NCBI GenBank assembly: GCA_030710605.1
Contig: CP092865.1
Location: forward strand, 138,646,840 to 138,710,839
DNA from: Cordylochernes scorpioides
Taxonomy: Eukaryota > Arthropoda > Arachnida > Pseudoscorpiones > Chernetidae
Direction of reading: 5' to 3'
Length of the DNA: 64,000 nucleotides
The position numbers and the translations under genes were made by a program. Shown here piece after piece: positions 23,791-35,825 of this stretch. The notes under the pieces are model-generated. The model was not told where the DNA came from and did no database searches. It worked only from the letters and a program-made list of their open reading frames with translations. How positions within the stretch are numbered: the first letter of the stretch is position 1; each line of letters starts with the position of its first letter.

Positions 23791-25629
23791 AGCACTGTTA
23801 CATAGTTGACAAAGAGACATAGCACTATGGTCTTAACTCAGTATGAAGCCATGATATGCAAATATGTAGAGACAGGTGGGCGACAGACAGATGCTATGCA
23901 AATCTCTGCTAACGACCAAAGACTCATTTTATATGCGTAAATTTGTTTTTTTTATAGACAACGACTATATTACAATCAAGTGTTCATTTGATAAGCAAAT
24001 ATTCCTCTATAACACACACACACACTTCCCTATAGATCCTACAGGACCTAGATTTCCAGCTTATTGTTCCCAGGTCTGATGCCGCCATGTTGATTGGATG
24101 TTGGAGGTTTGAATGAGGGACAATAGATGTAAGGTAATGCATATTGAGGATCATGACAGGACGTGGTTGACGTCGCTTTACAACGTGCAGTTTAGCAGTT
24201 CAGGATTACGCAAGGAGAGAGCTAATTTGGGCCAGGAAGCCAAACATGGATGGACAAACAAAATTGCCTCTGTCTCTTTCAAAAAAAAACAAACAAACAA
24301 ACAGATTCTCTACTGGTAGAATCAAAGATTTCTACCTAAGTTTTGTCCATTAGTGTAAACAAAGAATTAGAGCGTTTTGACAATAAAAATTAAACAGTAA
24401 TATTATAATTGAAGAAAATAAACAAAAATAAATTCAACTATCTCTGTCCTAGAAAGCTAATATGCCTTTTACTCAATTATAGATCATCGTATAAATCTAT
24501 AAAAATATTCCCCATTGTGAAAAAAAAAAAAGACACAAGTTGGCTGGAAAAATTCGGGGATCCACCATAGAGGTAATTTATCTGTTGTAAGCCCGGTTAT
24601 AGGATGAATATTGATGGAGCATTAATAAATAATGGTAATCCTGATAGATAACAATCTATTTGTCGTTCGACGGAAGAAACAAATTACTTTTTTTGTATAA
24701 TAATCAAAAATCGAATTCAGTTTAACGCTATAAGGCGTATTTACGTAAATTTGGCCTTAAATACCCATTTCTTGAAATGCATCACGCTGACAAGAGCCAA
24801 CAGACCGAAACACGTTCGTGGTTAGCTTTTCTTGATATATCAAGAAATTGGGTTGAAAAATATATGGGAAAATGCTTAAATCAACGTTTAGTTTATTTCT
24901 GTTCCACTAGAAGGCGCTCGGCCATCTAAAAAGCATATGTGCTCATGGTCAGGATATTCCTTCTTTATTTTTAATATGTATATATATATATGTTGTAACT
25001 ATATATATATATTTTTACCATTTTATTTTTTATGTGAATAATGCTATTTTATTTTCATAGATTAACTCTGTGATGCCGCCGTCGAGAAGTCCAGATGGCG
25101 CTGTGTAAATAAAAAGACCAATTATTGTTTTTTTGCCTGGGAGAGAGAGAGTTAGGCTTGTTTTATTTCTTTTATCATGTAAATTGGCCATATTTTAAGT
25201 TAAAATTAGGTAATCTACATATAAGATGCCTCAATTTTCGATTACTATTGATTTTTATAAACTTTGACGTTAGATAACCAAATAAACCAGTCAATAGTCT
25301 TCACCAGTTCTTTTTTTATTCTAAAATATCATTATATAACATATAAAGCAATAACGCGCCATCTCAATTTAGGAAATTAAAATATTAAGACACGAGTTTT
25401 TCTTTTCTATATAAATCAAACTTCTATTGTTTTTACTGCGATGAAAGTTTGATTTTTATATATATAAGAGAAACACTCGTGTCTTAATGTTTTAATTTGC
25501 TATATATGTGACAAAAAATACACCTCTCGGTTTATAAATACATTGTTTTAATGCATATTTGAAGAAAGGGGTGCCTCTTTTGATACATATATATGAATAT
25601 AGATGGAAAATTTGCCGGGAGGAAATTGA

Positions 25630-25750
25630 TCCATAGAAGCAATGGGCGCTTCTCCCGTCAAAATAAACGTCAAAACCTGACGCCATCATAGATTATTATT
25701 ATAATACATTTTGGCGTTTATTTTGACGGGAGAGGCGCCATATGCTTCTA
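25630..25750. repeat. Small palindromic element with CATAGAAGC ends
   Basis: Copy of the element at 16192-16305, with GACGGGAGAGGCGCC near 25725. The arm partner is 45355-45475. Confidence 0.6.
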
Positions 25751-26544
25751 TATATGAATGTGTAAAAAATAATAAAAAATAGAAAAAGGTTAGGTGTTGA
25801 TATTAAAAATAAAAAAAGGCATTTCCTGACCACTCACATGAAGATTTTAGATTGCAGAGCGCCATCTAGTGGAACAAAATTGAACTGATCGTTGATTTAG
25901 GCTTGTTCCATAATATTTGACCCAATCCATTTTTTGATAAATTCTTAGGAAGCCACTTGGGCCATATATTTGGTCGTTGAGGTGCAGCATGCATCACGCT
26001 CTAAGGAGGATCAACATGTTTGACGTTGGCTTTTCTTGAATTACAAAGATGTCGGAGATATTTTTCCAATAACCATCGAATCCAGTGGATTCCATATGTC
26101 CATAGAGTTCTTTAAAAACACCAATTTACTGTACTCAATAGCAAATTTACGGAATATAATAATTCAGTCTGAATCAATATTGAAGCGATCTGGAGATTAA
26201 AATGACGAAACCGCTTGGAGGATTCACCACTGATGACTCATACCTTTCCTCTTTCAATTTTTAATCATTGCAATATATGAGTACTGTAGAAATAGATTTT
26301 AAATATATATAGTTCAAAAATAGCGCTTTAAATATATTTCTTATTTTCAAAGAGAAAAGGTTGATATCATAAGTAAGTAAGAGGTAAAAATTGGAGTATA
26401 CAAGAATAAGAAACTCTGTACTTTATTCTCGATATAGGTATTTTCACACTTCAACTACAATGGAGTCTTACCTCAACGATGATATCTAAATAATGTGAAG
26501 TGATGCGTTGTTCCCTTGTGAATTATTTGATCACAATTTAAACA

Positions 26545-26800
26545 TGATCACGTTCTATTATTGATATCTAAGAACTTGAAGTGCACTTTGTGCAATAGCG
26601 AATTTAGCCATGACACACTACACGTTCTATTGTTTGGCACTGGAAAAGGAGAGAGAAATTCTATTTTCATAACATTGGTTATGAAAACATTTAGCTTCAT
26701 GTTCTAATGGCAAAATAATAAATAGTATACCCAATACATTAGCTTTTCACAAATTCTCGAAATCAGGACAGACAATAGATGCAACACGAATGATGGATCC
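26545..26800 (+). pseudogene. LINE tail remnant, left copy
   Basis: In one frame the plus strand reads LKCTLCNSEFSHDTLHVLLF then GEREI, a C-x2-C...H pattern. The arm partner at 42903-43200 (minus) keeps HDF-HVLL-C and a downstream open stretch. Frames decay on both sides. It is interpreted as the C-terminal zinc-binding part of a LINE ORF. Confidence 0.45.
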
Positions 26801-26904
26801 AACTTGAAGAAAGGTCGATGTTAACTCCACTTTCTGTAGATAACTGTTATGTTTACTTCTGTATCTGGGAGAATACTGTATGGGGCGATTGTCCTTAATA
26901 AAGG

Positions 26905-27025
26905 TTTTTGTTGTTGTTGTTGTGTGTGTTTGTTTGTGTGTGTCTTGTGTGTTTTGTTGTTATTGTTGTTATGTTTGTGCCTTGTGTGTGTGTTGGTTTT
27001 GTGTGCGTGGTGTGTGTTGTGATAA
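26905..27025. repeat. GT/GTT-rich low-complexity tract
   Basis: Runs of GTTGTTGTTGTT and TGTGTGTTTG. The arm partner is at about 42730-42840 as AC-rich sequence. Confidence 0.7.
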
Positions 27026-27269
27026 ATAAGAGGTAAATATAAAAATAAGCCTTCTTCGAGTAAAGGGTCGTCGAAAGTTGAAGTGCCTCATTGACACTAT
27101 TTATGGATCCAACCTGCCAACATGTTTTTTTTTTACAATTTTTAATATTTTAGTAGGGTGTCAAAAATACTGAAGTATGTTTTCATAAGTCGATATCTAT
27201 TTAGACGTCGCAGCAGACCGTAAAATGGCTTTGGATTTCTGCCAATGGCGGTTAAATGGATGTCTGTAA

Positions 27270-27369
27270 NNNNNNNNNNNNNNNNNNNNNNNNNNNNNNN
27301 NNNNNNNNNNNNNNNNNNNNNNNNNNNNNNNNNNNNNNNNNNNNNNNNNNNNNNNNNNNNNNNNNNNNN
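27270..27369. other. Assembly gap (100 N)
   Basis: Exactly 100 N. IR2-L ends at the last base before it, and contig 3 begins after it. Any open frame running through the N run is meaningless. Confidence 0.98.
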
Positions 27370-27792
27370 AAAAGAAACTAACAAATCTCCCACACACCCA
27401 TTGTCCCGTAAGGAAAACCTCCCGCAGTCGGGAGGGAAAAAGCTCACGGGAGCCATTTTATAAAGATACATAAAAAAAAACAAAGAGAGGAGAAGTAGGC
27501 ATCCGGGTCGTTCCATAAAGGTGCCTTCCATCTTGTTCCTCCCAAAAGAAACTTCAAAAAAAAAAAAAAAATCTGCGCATACTACGTGAGTTACCATGAG
27601 TGTGAACCAAACACACACATATATAATATGCTTTAGTATACAGAGTTTAATGGGGGACCAAATAAGCTCTCATATGGGACCGGCTGGGTATGTTAGGTAG
27701 AGACTTAGGGTACTGACAGACGCTCACTTGATGAGAAACCGAACTATCCAATCCCATTCAGTTCTCTCACGTCCAAGAGCTAAAAGCTCTTC
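27370..27792 (-). other. Sequence downstream of the deleted gypsy element's integrase tail
   Basis: On the minus strand this follows the integrase stop. No copy of the LTR at 29543-30024 is seen before the gap, so the 3' LTR is missing from the contig or lies in the gap. No gene is recognised. Confidence 0.45.
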
Positions 27793-28111
27793 TTAACGTC
27801 TGTTTCTAAACGCTTTCATCCTATCGACATGTACAACTTTCACATCGTTCATGGTGACCCCTCTTACTCTAAAGTTAACATCGGAGACCCTAGCTTCCAC
27901 ACGGAAAGGCCCATAGACGTTGGAGTAACCTTCAGTCTTAGGAACAGCTAGCATTACCAGATCTCCTCTGTTGAAACTTTTGGTATAAGGTGGCCTAGGA
28001 TTCATAAGCTTTTTAGCATAATTACCTGACATAAACTGTCTGACAGTCTCCTTTGCTTTCCGCATCACCCTTAACCTCTCAGCCCAAGTAGGCTTTCTAA
28101 AACTATTAACA
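27793..28111 (-). pseudogene. Gypsy integrase C-terminal fragment
   Basis: The minus strand reads FNRGDLVMLAVPKTEGYSN, YGPFRVEARV and KVVHVDRMKAF. This matches the C-terminal GPY/F-type module of Ty3/gypsy integrases, which ends in a conserved HVxRxK(P/A)F block. The zinc finger and DD35E core are absent. Only about 60-120 bp separate it from the protease frame, so the region for RT, RNase H and most of IN has been deleted. Confidence 0.7.
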
Positions 28112-28126
28112 GACCCAGCGCTACAC

Positions 28127-28720
28127 TCACAGCTTCTGTAAAACTCGGTAGGTGGGCAACTTTACAGCCTCGTTTTCAATGCGTCTCACTGATTTCTCAT
28201 CTATGGAGCTTGAAATCATTGGTCTATGTTCACTGGCAACGCAGCTAAGGTCTACATAATCATGGTCTTCTGGTTTCAAGGAAATCATGTTGCAACGTTC
28301 CCGTACGGGAGGCAACTGGATATTCAATCTCCTTATATCATTGATTCCCTGAATCCCGTCGTAGCCTTTATCTCCGAGTGACATTAACCAGAAGCTTATC
28401 TCTCCCAGCACGGTGCCGTTTTCGTTACCAACTCTACAGGTTTTAACACGTGTAAGTGTCTGCTCGTGGCCTGTCACTGAAACTATACGTAAAGTTTTAA
28501 GTGCATCGTCCCAATTCTCCTTCAAGATATTACACTTTTCAGAATCAATAATACTGACTTGGCTTCCTGTATCATATAATAGGTGCCACATATTGCCGCT
28601 AATATTCACCTTAACTATTGGCAGATTTCTAAATTGATCTCCGCCATATGAACGTATGTTCACTATCTCAGTATTGTCAGTTGCGGTTGGCAAACATAGA
28701 AGACTGTCTTGAGCAATCAC
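28127..28720 (-). pseudogene. Gypsy aspartic protease region
   Basis: A frame of 197 codons contains LYDTGSQVSIID, the retropepsin active-site motif (D-T-G-S), and a later region (IQGINDIRRLNIQLP) in the place of the family's ILG-x-D strand. It overlaps the end of gag by 44 nt in another frame (a +1 or -2 shift relative to gag), as in a gag/pro frameshift arrangement or after decay. It ends shortly after LPTYRVLQKL, where the internal deletion begins. Confidence 0.7.
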
Positions 28721-29462
28721 TAGCTATATGTCCTAAGCTACACTCAGGTGGACTCACCCTGATTTCGCCCAACAATTTAGTCAGTTTTTCTATCTCACCT
28801 CTAAGATCTGTAATACACTGCTCATTTTCGTGCTTCATCCTATTTACACTGGCACTAAGCATCTTCATCTCACTCTTAATGCTATTTATTTCTTGAACCC
28901 CTTCTACTGAACATACCCCTTTCATAAAGCTGCAACGGTGTTCCACACTATCCTCCGTGGCCATGACACTGACTGCTTTGTCTATTGATTTAGCCTCACT
29001 GCGAATAATAGCCTCTCTATACTTATCGAGCACATTTTCGAGGAAAATTTCGAACACTAGGCTATCGTCAAAACAGTACTCTACTTTATCTCTAATGGCC
29101 AGGAATCTTTCTTTGAAAACCATAGGACTTTCCCCAACTCTCTGCTTAAGACCTTCTATTAATTTAAGGCATTCCCTAATACCACGCGCTTTCTTAGGGT
29201 ACAATACGTTCAGTTTACTAGCAATACTTTTGAAACTGCTATCGTTACGGATACCCATCTCCTCTGAGCTCAACCTAACTTCAGGGGATAAAGCCTCGAA
29301 CATGAGCAATGCTTTGACCTCAGGATCCCATTTGCCTACTCGAGCTTTAAGCTCGATTTCCCGAAGGAAAGACTCGAGACCAACCCCATTAAACACTGAC
29401 AAGTTGAGCATAGAATTCGCGAACATGATGGAGTACAATAATAATAATAATAAACCACTCAA
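28677..29462 (-). pseudogene. Gypsy gag of the deleted element
   Basis: A frame of 261 codons runs through a helical capsid-like part (FLREIELKARVGKWDPEV, LKQRVGESPMVFKERFL) and a coiled region (EMKMLSASVNRMKHENEQ). It ends in CSLGHIASDC, a zinc knuckle that has lost its first Cys. It starts about 80 bp after the LTR, with the PBS between. Intact in length, but part of an element with no RT. Confidence 0.65.
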
Positions 29463-29527
29463 TCAAAGAAAATACAACCGCACGTAAAAATCACAGGAAT
29501 TTACACGCGCAAAACACCAGTAATCCT

Positions 29528-29541
29528 GGCAGAGCTCGCCA
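29528..29541 (-). promoter_or_regulatory. Primer binding site of the deleted gypsy element
   Basis: One base after the LTR end the minus strand reads TGGCGAGCTCTGCC. It begins with the TGG that pairs with tRNA 3' CCA. The tRNA has not been identified. Confidence 0.5.
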
Positions 29542-29542
29542 A

Positions 29543-30024
29543 TGACAAAAGTTACTATTTACGGGTTAACACACAAATACAATATACTAGGGCCTACAGT
29601 AAGAGTAACTTAAACACAGAAAAATCGTGGACTCAAAAGTACAACACCAAAAAAAAAAGTAAATAATAAATCACAATTTGTTAAATAAAATAAAAAAACA
29701 GTACATAGCTTTATTGCTGCTTAGGTAGGGATCGGACCGGGGTTACACAGGTATGCGAAGAGATTGCCAGACAGGGATATAGCACGCAGAGAACACTTTA
29801 AGCGTCTCCACACGATAATCCCTCACACTCGCCGTCTCGACCCATACCCTAGCCCCCTTTATATACAAACATGGCCACATTCGTCCAATGAGAAGGCGGG
29901 AGAGATTTGTTCACAAACAAACGAAAACAAAAATTCTTTCCACTAAAACCTGAGATAAGATATGATAAGATTGCAAATATTTGTCAATATAATTTGACAA
30001 CTAAACTACCCAACATGATTATCA
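29543..30024 (-). mobile_element. 5' LTR of the deleted gypsy element
   Basis: TGATAATC...TTTTGTCA, 482 bp, with a TATATAAAGGGGG box and AATAAA as in the solo copy at 9884-10367. TAGTCA precedes it on the minus strand. Both arms carry the LTR at the same site, so the insertion is older than the split between the arms. Confidence 0.7.
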
Positions 30025-30626
30025 TGACTATTCTGTTCGCCTCACCTCTAGGACATCTCTAGGTATATAAATTATGGTGAATTTGCGCGCAATCTGATTC
30101 CAATTTAAACTGACGAAACCGCTGGAAGTTTGATTTATTTGTCAAAATAAACATCGGCATTTTGGTGGTTTCATTTGTATAAATATTTATTTCAAAAAAA
30201 TAGAGAGAGACAAAATATCAGGTAAAAAAATCTTCCATTTAAATTTATAATTTAAGACCAAAATTTTTACCTCCTTAATATTTTAACGTTAATTTAAGGA
30301 CTTCGAATTAAAAATGTATACCTTAATTTTCTCCTATTTACTTTTTATTTTATTATTTTTTCTTCTATACCACTAACAAGAAATGTTTAATGAAAGAATT
30401 TTTAGATGAGCTCGACTCAATAGCAGTAAAAAAAAATCCGAGTGGGTTTAACAGTTTAATCTCTAAAATGTTAAGTGCGTTTTTTAAAATTTTAATAAGG
30501 AAATATATATGTTTTTTTGATTTTATTGAGGGTATTTTAAAATTAAATAAACGCTTTTTTGGGGGGATTTGTATGAATAGATAAATATATCATAACAGCA
30601 TATATATATATATATATATATTAATA

Positions 30627-30830
30627 TTAAAAATGAAAAAGGCATATCCCGACCAGGCTCACAAAGCCTTTCTAGAGGGCAGAGCGCCATCTAGTGGAAC
30701 AAAAATAAACTAAACGTTTATTTAACTTGTTCCATGATATTTGGCCAACCTGCGCTCTGCCATCTAAAAATACTCATGTGAGCCTGGTCAGGATATGCCT
30801 TTTTTATTTTTAATATCAACACCTGGCCTT
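30627..30830. repeat. Palindromic MITE with GGCATATCCCGACCAGGCTC ends
   Basis: The left end and GAGCCTGGTCAGGATATGCC at the right mirror each other. Inside is GCGCCATCTAGTGGAACA. Single or paired relatives sit at 24900-24960, 25810-25885, 45225-45295 and 46060-46140. It is absent from IR1-L. Confidence 0.65.
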
Positions 30831-30984
30831 TTTATTATTTATTTTAATTATTTTTTTTCATATATATTACTACATATATATAGCATTAATAGTTGAGATA
30901 TGATATTTTATTGTATAAAATATTTTCGGCGCATTTCAAGGTGACATACACACTGTTCAATGGTAGCAGGTTTTATTCTATTCA

Positions 30985-31560
30985 ATTCCAACTTTGAAAG
31001 AGTTATCTTCTTAACAATCTATAAATATTCTTCTCTTTAAATGTCTGAGACCCGCTTTTGAGATGCAGCTCAACCCTCTTCCCAAACATTGTAGATCCTA
31101 TAGTTCTGGAAAATACTATGATGTCGTCTAGTTAGCAGAGACAGATGGTCCACTTAAGTCCTCGTAGGAGATTATCGATAATTTTCTCAAAGGTCGTGGG
31201 AGCGTTACATAGCCCAAATGGTATTGCTTTGAACTTAAAAAGGCCATAAATGGTTGCAAAATCAGTCTTATCATGGTCAGCCTCATTGACCTCGATCTGC
31301 CATATCCCCGATTACAAATCCATCTTAGAGAAAACGGAAGCTCCTCTCAAAGGGTCCAGAGTGTCATCAATTCGTATCTACATCTTTCCTTGTTATTTTG
31401 TTCAAGCGTCGGCAGTCCACACAGAAAATTGTCACTATTTCCATTTTTATTTTTAACTAAGACGTCAGATGACCAAGGAATATCCTGATGGTTGTATTGT
31501 TATAGAATTCAACATCTTGTCCACTTTCAGTTTGAATAATGTTTCTTTCTTTAGGTGACA
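30985..31560 (-). pseudogene. Decayed Ty3/gypsy reverse transcriptase
   Basis: With several frame changes the minus strand shows PWSSDVLVKNKNG, FCVDCRRLNKIT, SGIWQIEVNEADHDKT, PFGLCNAPTTFE and ICLC-stop-LDDIIVFS. This is the normal order of RT motifs, with the catalytic YLDD present as (stop)-LDD. Stops and frameshifts make it dead. Only a short piece remains in IR1-L (8985-9131). Confidence 0.75.
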
Positions 31561-31734
31561 CTCATTAATCAGTTGTTCACAAATAATCTCGGTTAATTTA
31601 GGTTTACTATGCAATAAACTAATTTCATGAAAATATCAATATTTTAAAATTTGATAGCAAATATTTTAAGATTTACTATATAAAATAAGGGGAATTTTAT
31701 TGAAAATAAAATTGTGTTTTGCATAGAAATTTAG

Positions 31735-31915
31735 TATAGTCTATGCAAATTGACATCTGTCTATATAGCGCGGCCTTGTTGGATTGTTAGTTGTCTAGCG
31801 GTTATTGGATAGGGCAGGTAGGCGTGAGCTGCTGATGTACATATAATTTTATCTCTTGTTTTTTGTTGTTTTATACTTTTAAGTAATAAAGTTTTTTTCT
31901 CTCCCTCTACGAATA
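31735..31915. other. Unrecognised insert found only in IR1-R
   Basis: GC-richer than its flanks (ATATAGCGCGGCCTTGTTGG) and ending AAGTAATAAAG before a T/C-rich run. It sits where IR1-L has 6605-8810. The AATAAA near its end suggests a retroelement LTR or SINE end, but nothing more can be said. Confidence 0.3.
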
Positions 31916-31957
31916 TATAATTTTTTTCCAACAATTCTAAAATAACTTATAATACAA

Positions 31958-32310
31958 TATAATGCGGCTTGTGATTGCAAAACGACATTTAAAGATTATC
32001 CCGCATGAGTTTCTTTTCAACGAAAAATCAAAATTTATTTTAAGGAGAAATATCGATTATTTCTAACCTTAGGGATGAGGTATGAAAGGATGAATTGTGA
32101 AGAGTAATGATAAACGGAAAACTAAAATCCCATCTCATTTCCATCCCTGGACACTTTTATTTTTCCATTTATCATTACTCTTCACAATTCATCCTTTCAT
32201 ACCTCATCCCTAAGGTTAGAAATAATCGATATTTCTCCTTAAAATAAATTTTGATTTTTCGTTGAAAAGAAACTCATGCGGGATAATCTTTAAATGTCGT
32301 TTTATAATTC
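31958..32310. repeat. Palindromic SINE with most of the tRNA head deleted
   Basis: Both tails are present in mirror orientation (GGGATGAGGTATGAAAGG and its mirror). Between them only the end TTCCATCCCTGGACAC of the tRNA-like part remains. Subfamily variant with GGGATAATC in place of GGTGTAACTTC. Confidence 0.65.
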
Positions 32311-33004
32311 TAAAGTAACTTATTAATTATTTACATTAATGTAAATCAAGTCGCATAGTAGTGTAGTTTCTCAAGCAGCATAAAGCTGTCTATTTATGAT
32401 AAATATTCTGCAGAACCTATTAAATTTCGTATATATATCCCTATTTTTATTGATGATTAATTGTGGATATTATCAAAATACCATGCCTATTGTGATAAAA
32501 ATATCTAAAATTCCACGAATCTATTCAATGCTATAAACGGCTCTTATGAGTGTTGTTATATATTCTTTAAAGGAAAGACTAATATCATAAATAGAAATTT
32601 CCCGGCCAAAAGATCCTTTCATCCACATCATTAAATCTGAAGGTTTCGTCTGCCGCAATCATTTTTGGCGCCATATTGATCCTTTCAATTCACTCCTAAT
32701 ATTTTAGGGAAAAAACTTTAGGAATAAAAATATTGAAATAACAAACATATGCCGTTTTCTTTAAAAATATTTTATATTAAAAAGTTTTTAAAATATATAT
32801 TTTTTAATTTATAAATATTAGTTGCTCATATGCAAATAATAATAATATATATATAAATAGTATTTATTATTAATTTGTTAATGTGATATTCCTGTTAAAT
32901 GACTGATAAGTATGAAAGCTTTAAAATAGAAAAGTTGTACATGAAACTTAGCCTTGGAATCTCTATTTATTTTATTATAGTTGCGCTCATTTAAAAAATA
33001 TATA

Positions 33005-33181
33005 CAGTTAAACCTGTCTATAGCGCCCCCTCTAAATAGTGCCTCCCTATCTATAGCGCCTGATTTTAAATACGTAGTACGATGCGATTTACATTAAAAG
33101 TGACCTGTCTATAGCACCCCCTCTCTATACCACCCTATTTTGGTGAGTCCCAAGAGGGGGCGCTATAGACAGGTTTAACTG
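33005..33181. repeat. TA-flanked MITE, partner of 5695-5872
   Basis: CAGTTAAACCTGTCTATAGC at the left and its mirror at the right, TA on both sides. Confidence 0.75.
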
Positions 33182-33469
33182 TATATTTAAAAACGAATTA
33201 ATATTTAATTTGGCTTTTTAAATTGTATTGTTAAAATATTATACAATTTTAATATCAATGAGTTAATTTATTTATCGAATGGTAGGTTTTAATGGGTCAT
33301 CCAAATATCAATACAAATGATATATTTTAAAAATAGAAAATCCATAAATATTTAATTAAAAAGGCATATATTGGGGTAAAAATATCATTTATTTTACCAA
33401 TATTTCAGTTTGGCTTAACGCCAACCTTTATCAAGGTTTTATAACATATTTAATATGTAAAACAACACT

Positions 33470-33850
33470 TGAAGTTACACCGCATGAGTTTCTTTTCAAT
33501 GAAAAATCAAAATTTATTTCAAAGTGAAATATTGACTATTTCTAACCTTTTTGGATTAGGTATGAAAGGGTGAATTATGAAGGGTAATGATGAACGGAAA
33601 AATAAAAGTGTCCAGGGTAGTGGACATGGCATCAGCCCGGTAGGCGGAACATTGTGGGTTCGTTTCCCATCCCTGGACACTTTTATTTTTCCGTTCATCA
33701 TTACTCTTCATAATTCACCCTTTCATACCTCATCCAAAAAGGTTAGAAATAGTCAATATTTCACTTTGAAATAAATTTTGATTTTTCATTGAAAAGAAAC
33801 TCATGCGATGTAACTTCAAGTGTTGTTTTACAATCACAAGCCGCAGTATA
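33470..33850. repeat. Palindromic tRNA-headed SINE, partner of 5016-5411
   Basis: Mirror tails with the head in the middle. The enclosing MITE ends are at about 33370-33435 and 33875-33945. Confidence 0.75.
33611..33677 (+). tRNA. tRNA-like SINE head with a D-arm deletion
   Basis: Acceptor TCCAGGG/CCCTGGA is kept, but about five bases of the D arm are missing, and the anticodon stem is weakened (TCAGC against GCGGA). A pseudo-tRNA. Confidence 0.4.
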
Positions 33851-34257
33851 TTATATTATATTTAATATGTGTCAACAACTTGATAAAGGTTGGCGTTCAG
33901 ACAACTGAAATATTGGTAAAATAAATGATATTTTGATCCATTATATTGTAACAAAGTATTTTTAATTTTATTATTTTTTTTAACAGAGTGGTCATTTTTA
34001 TGTTTATATTTTGCTACTCTGTAAATTTCCCTCGTGGCTTATCTTTTGTTCACCATTCATAGTTTGTTCTTGCCTGAAATAAATTGTTGTCTCCTCCTGA
34101 TGTTTTTGTCTTCCCTAATTTTCCACGTGGCAATATATTTAAAACCATTGTAATACGAGGCACCAATTTACATATAAATTTGTATAAGAAATGATAAAAT
34201 GGTAGTACGATTTTTTATTTTGTAATTAAAACTATTCCTAATGTCCATACTGCGATA

Positions 34258-34560
34258 AAACATTGGGAGGGCCTGGCTCATCAGTGGCAAACCCTTCCAG
34301 TGGTTTGGTCAATTTAATCCACCAGACTGCTGTGTTATTGCATGCATGTATTCAATATGATATTGGTCTAAATATGTTTTTTTACCTGGCACCAGAAAGG
34401 AATTCTTTGTTTAGGTATGTAATGAAGCTATATGTAAATGAGATTAGAGGATGGTAAATATATATATAAATATTTGCATAGAGCAATTATTTTCTGCAAA
34501 AATTCACAACAGTAAATTTTCTGGAAGGGTTCATCACTGATGAGCCAAGCCATCACAATC
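34258..34560. repeat. MITE, partner of 4311-4640
   Basis: GGGAGGGCCTGGCTCATCAG at the left; GGTTCATCACTGATGAGCCA near 34530 faces it. Confidence 0.65.
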
Positions 34561-34561
34561 T

Positions 34562-35035
34562 ACACTCATTGACAAAACCTCAGGAAGTGTCGTATTTTGA
34601 TGTCGCCTGTCAGACGTATTTTTTTTAAAGAGACAGCGATATTTTTGTTCAAACTTGGTTATCTCGTGTGTCTTCAATAAAGGTCACTGTGTATCAAATA
34701 TATTCCAAAGTTATTGTCTGAATCCCGATATACATGCTAAAAGGTACAACTTCCTTAAGTTTTGTTCATGAGTGTATACACACTTGGTTATCTCGTGTAT
34801 CTTCAATAAAGGCCACTGTGTATTAAATATATTTTAAAGTTATTGTCTAAATTCTGATATAAATGCTAAAAGGTACAACATACTTAAGTTTTGTCCATGA
34901 GTGTATACACTTGGTTATCTCGTGTATCTTCAATAAAGGTCACTGTGTATTAAATATATTTCAAAGTTATTATCTGAATCCCGATATACATGCTAAAAGG
35001 TACAAATTCCTTAGGTTTTGTCTCCAAGAGTGTAT
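34562..35035. repeat. Three clustered Tc1/mariner-like MITE copies
   Basis: Three units ending CTTAAGTTTTGTTCATGAG or a variant, against four units in the partner at 3715-4310. Copy number thus differs between the arms. Confidence 0.7.
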
Positions 35036-35320
35036 TTTCATAAAAAAAAGGAAATCTCTTGTTTGATGAGAATGTATTTTCACCTTCTGATTTCGCAACT
35101 CTCCAACCTGGAACCGTCTGGCATTTTTAGCTCCCACTCAAACTGTTTACCCTCTTCAGACGACAACTTTCCCTACCTTGTCTGCAGACAATTGGATCAA
35201 GTCCCATTGTACATTTCACCTCTTAGAGAAATTCAGACCTTATAGACACATTGCATACAACAGCTTTCTATCGGCATACACAAAGGTAATATTCTTCATT
35301 GAATAATATTACAACGAAAT

Positions 35321-35807
35321 TCAAGGAAGCCGATATGGTCCAGAGGAAACCAACTTCTCTCCCAAAATTTTAATATCTCAGAAGCATGGACAAATTCCTG
35401 GATCAGCTCCGATATCCCAAACAAGAACCTCATCACAAGCCCATGTGTCAAGATCCCAGGTTTTTCCCTCCCTCGACGAGAATGGGTGCTTCTAAACCGC
35501 TTTAGGACAGGTCAGGGAAGGTGTGCAGAGCTGATGAAGTTATGGGGCTACACCAAAGATCCAAATTGTGCCTGCAACGTCCCACAATCAATGTCCCATA
35601 TACTAGATGACTGCCCGCTGTACAAATTCAATGGAGGAATCTCCAATCTCCATTCTGTAACCCCGGAAGCCCTGAACTGGCTGAAGGCCTTGCCTCTCAG
35701 ACTTTAATGACCGATATGTCCTCACTTCTTTTTTCTAGATTCAATTCATTTTGTCTCCTCTCTAATTGTAAATACGCTGCTGTATCACCTCATAAGCATA
35801 AATAAAA
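35321..35807 (+). mobile_element. 5'-truncated RTE-like LINE insertion
   Basis: A 10-bp target duplication ACAACGAAAT flanks it (35311-35320 and 35808-35817), and its 3' end is CATAAGCATAAATAAAA. In frame are LPRREWVLLNRFRTGQGRCA, ELMKLWGY, CACNVPQSMSHILDDCP (a C-x-C...H-x4-C zinc-binding tail) and a final stop at 35707. This is the typical C-terminus of RTE/Jockey-like LINE proteins. IR1-L has the empty site near 3400-3420. Confidence 0.75.
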
Positions 35808-35825
35808 ACAACGAAATATTTATAA

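Larger units (their letters stand above)
16997..27269. repeat. Left arm of inverted duplication 2 (IR2-L), a whole contig
   Basis: The entire stretch between the two N runs is the reverse complement of about 42400-61875. The first bases (TAAAGAAAATAAAATCAGTT) match the end of arm 2-right at about 61875. The last bases (CCGCCATTGGCAGAAATCC in reverse) match about 42490. Arm 2-right is longer because of insertions: the gypsy element, two TA-flanked MITEs, a SINE, CTAG elements and a minisatellite. Arm 2-left alone has the 20125-20787 insert and the SINE dimer at 21559-21964. Confidence 0.85.

Noticed and set aside
27142-27618. Open frame of 158 codons crossing the N run
   Set aside because: It reads through 100 N and joins two contigs, so it has no meaning.
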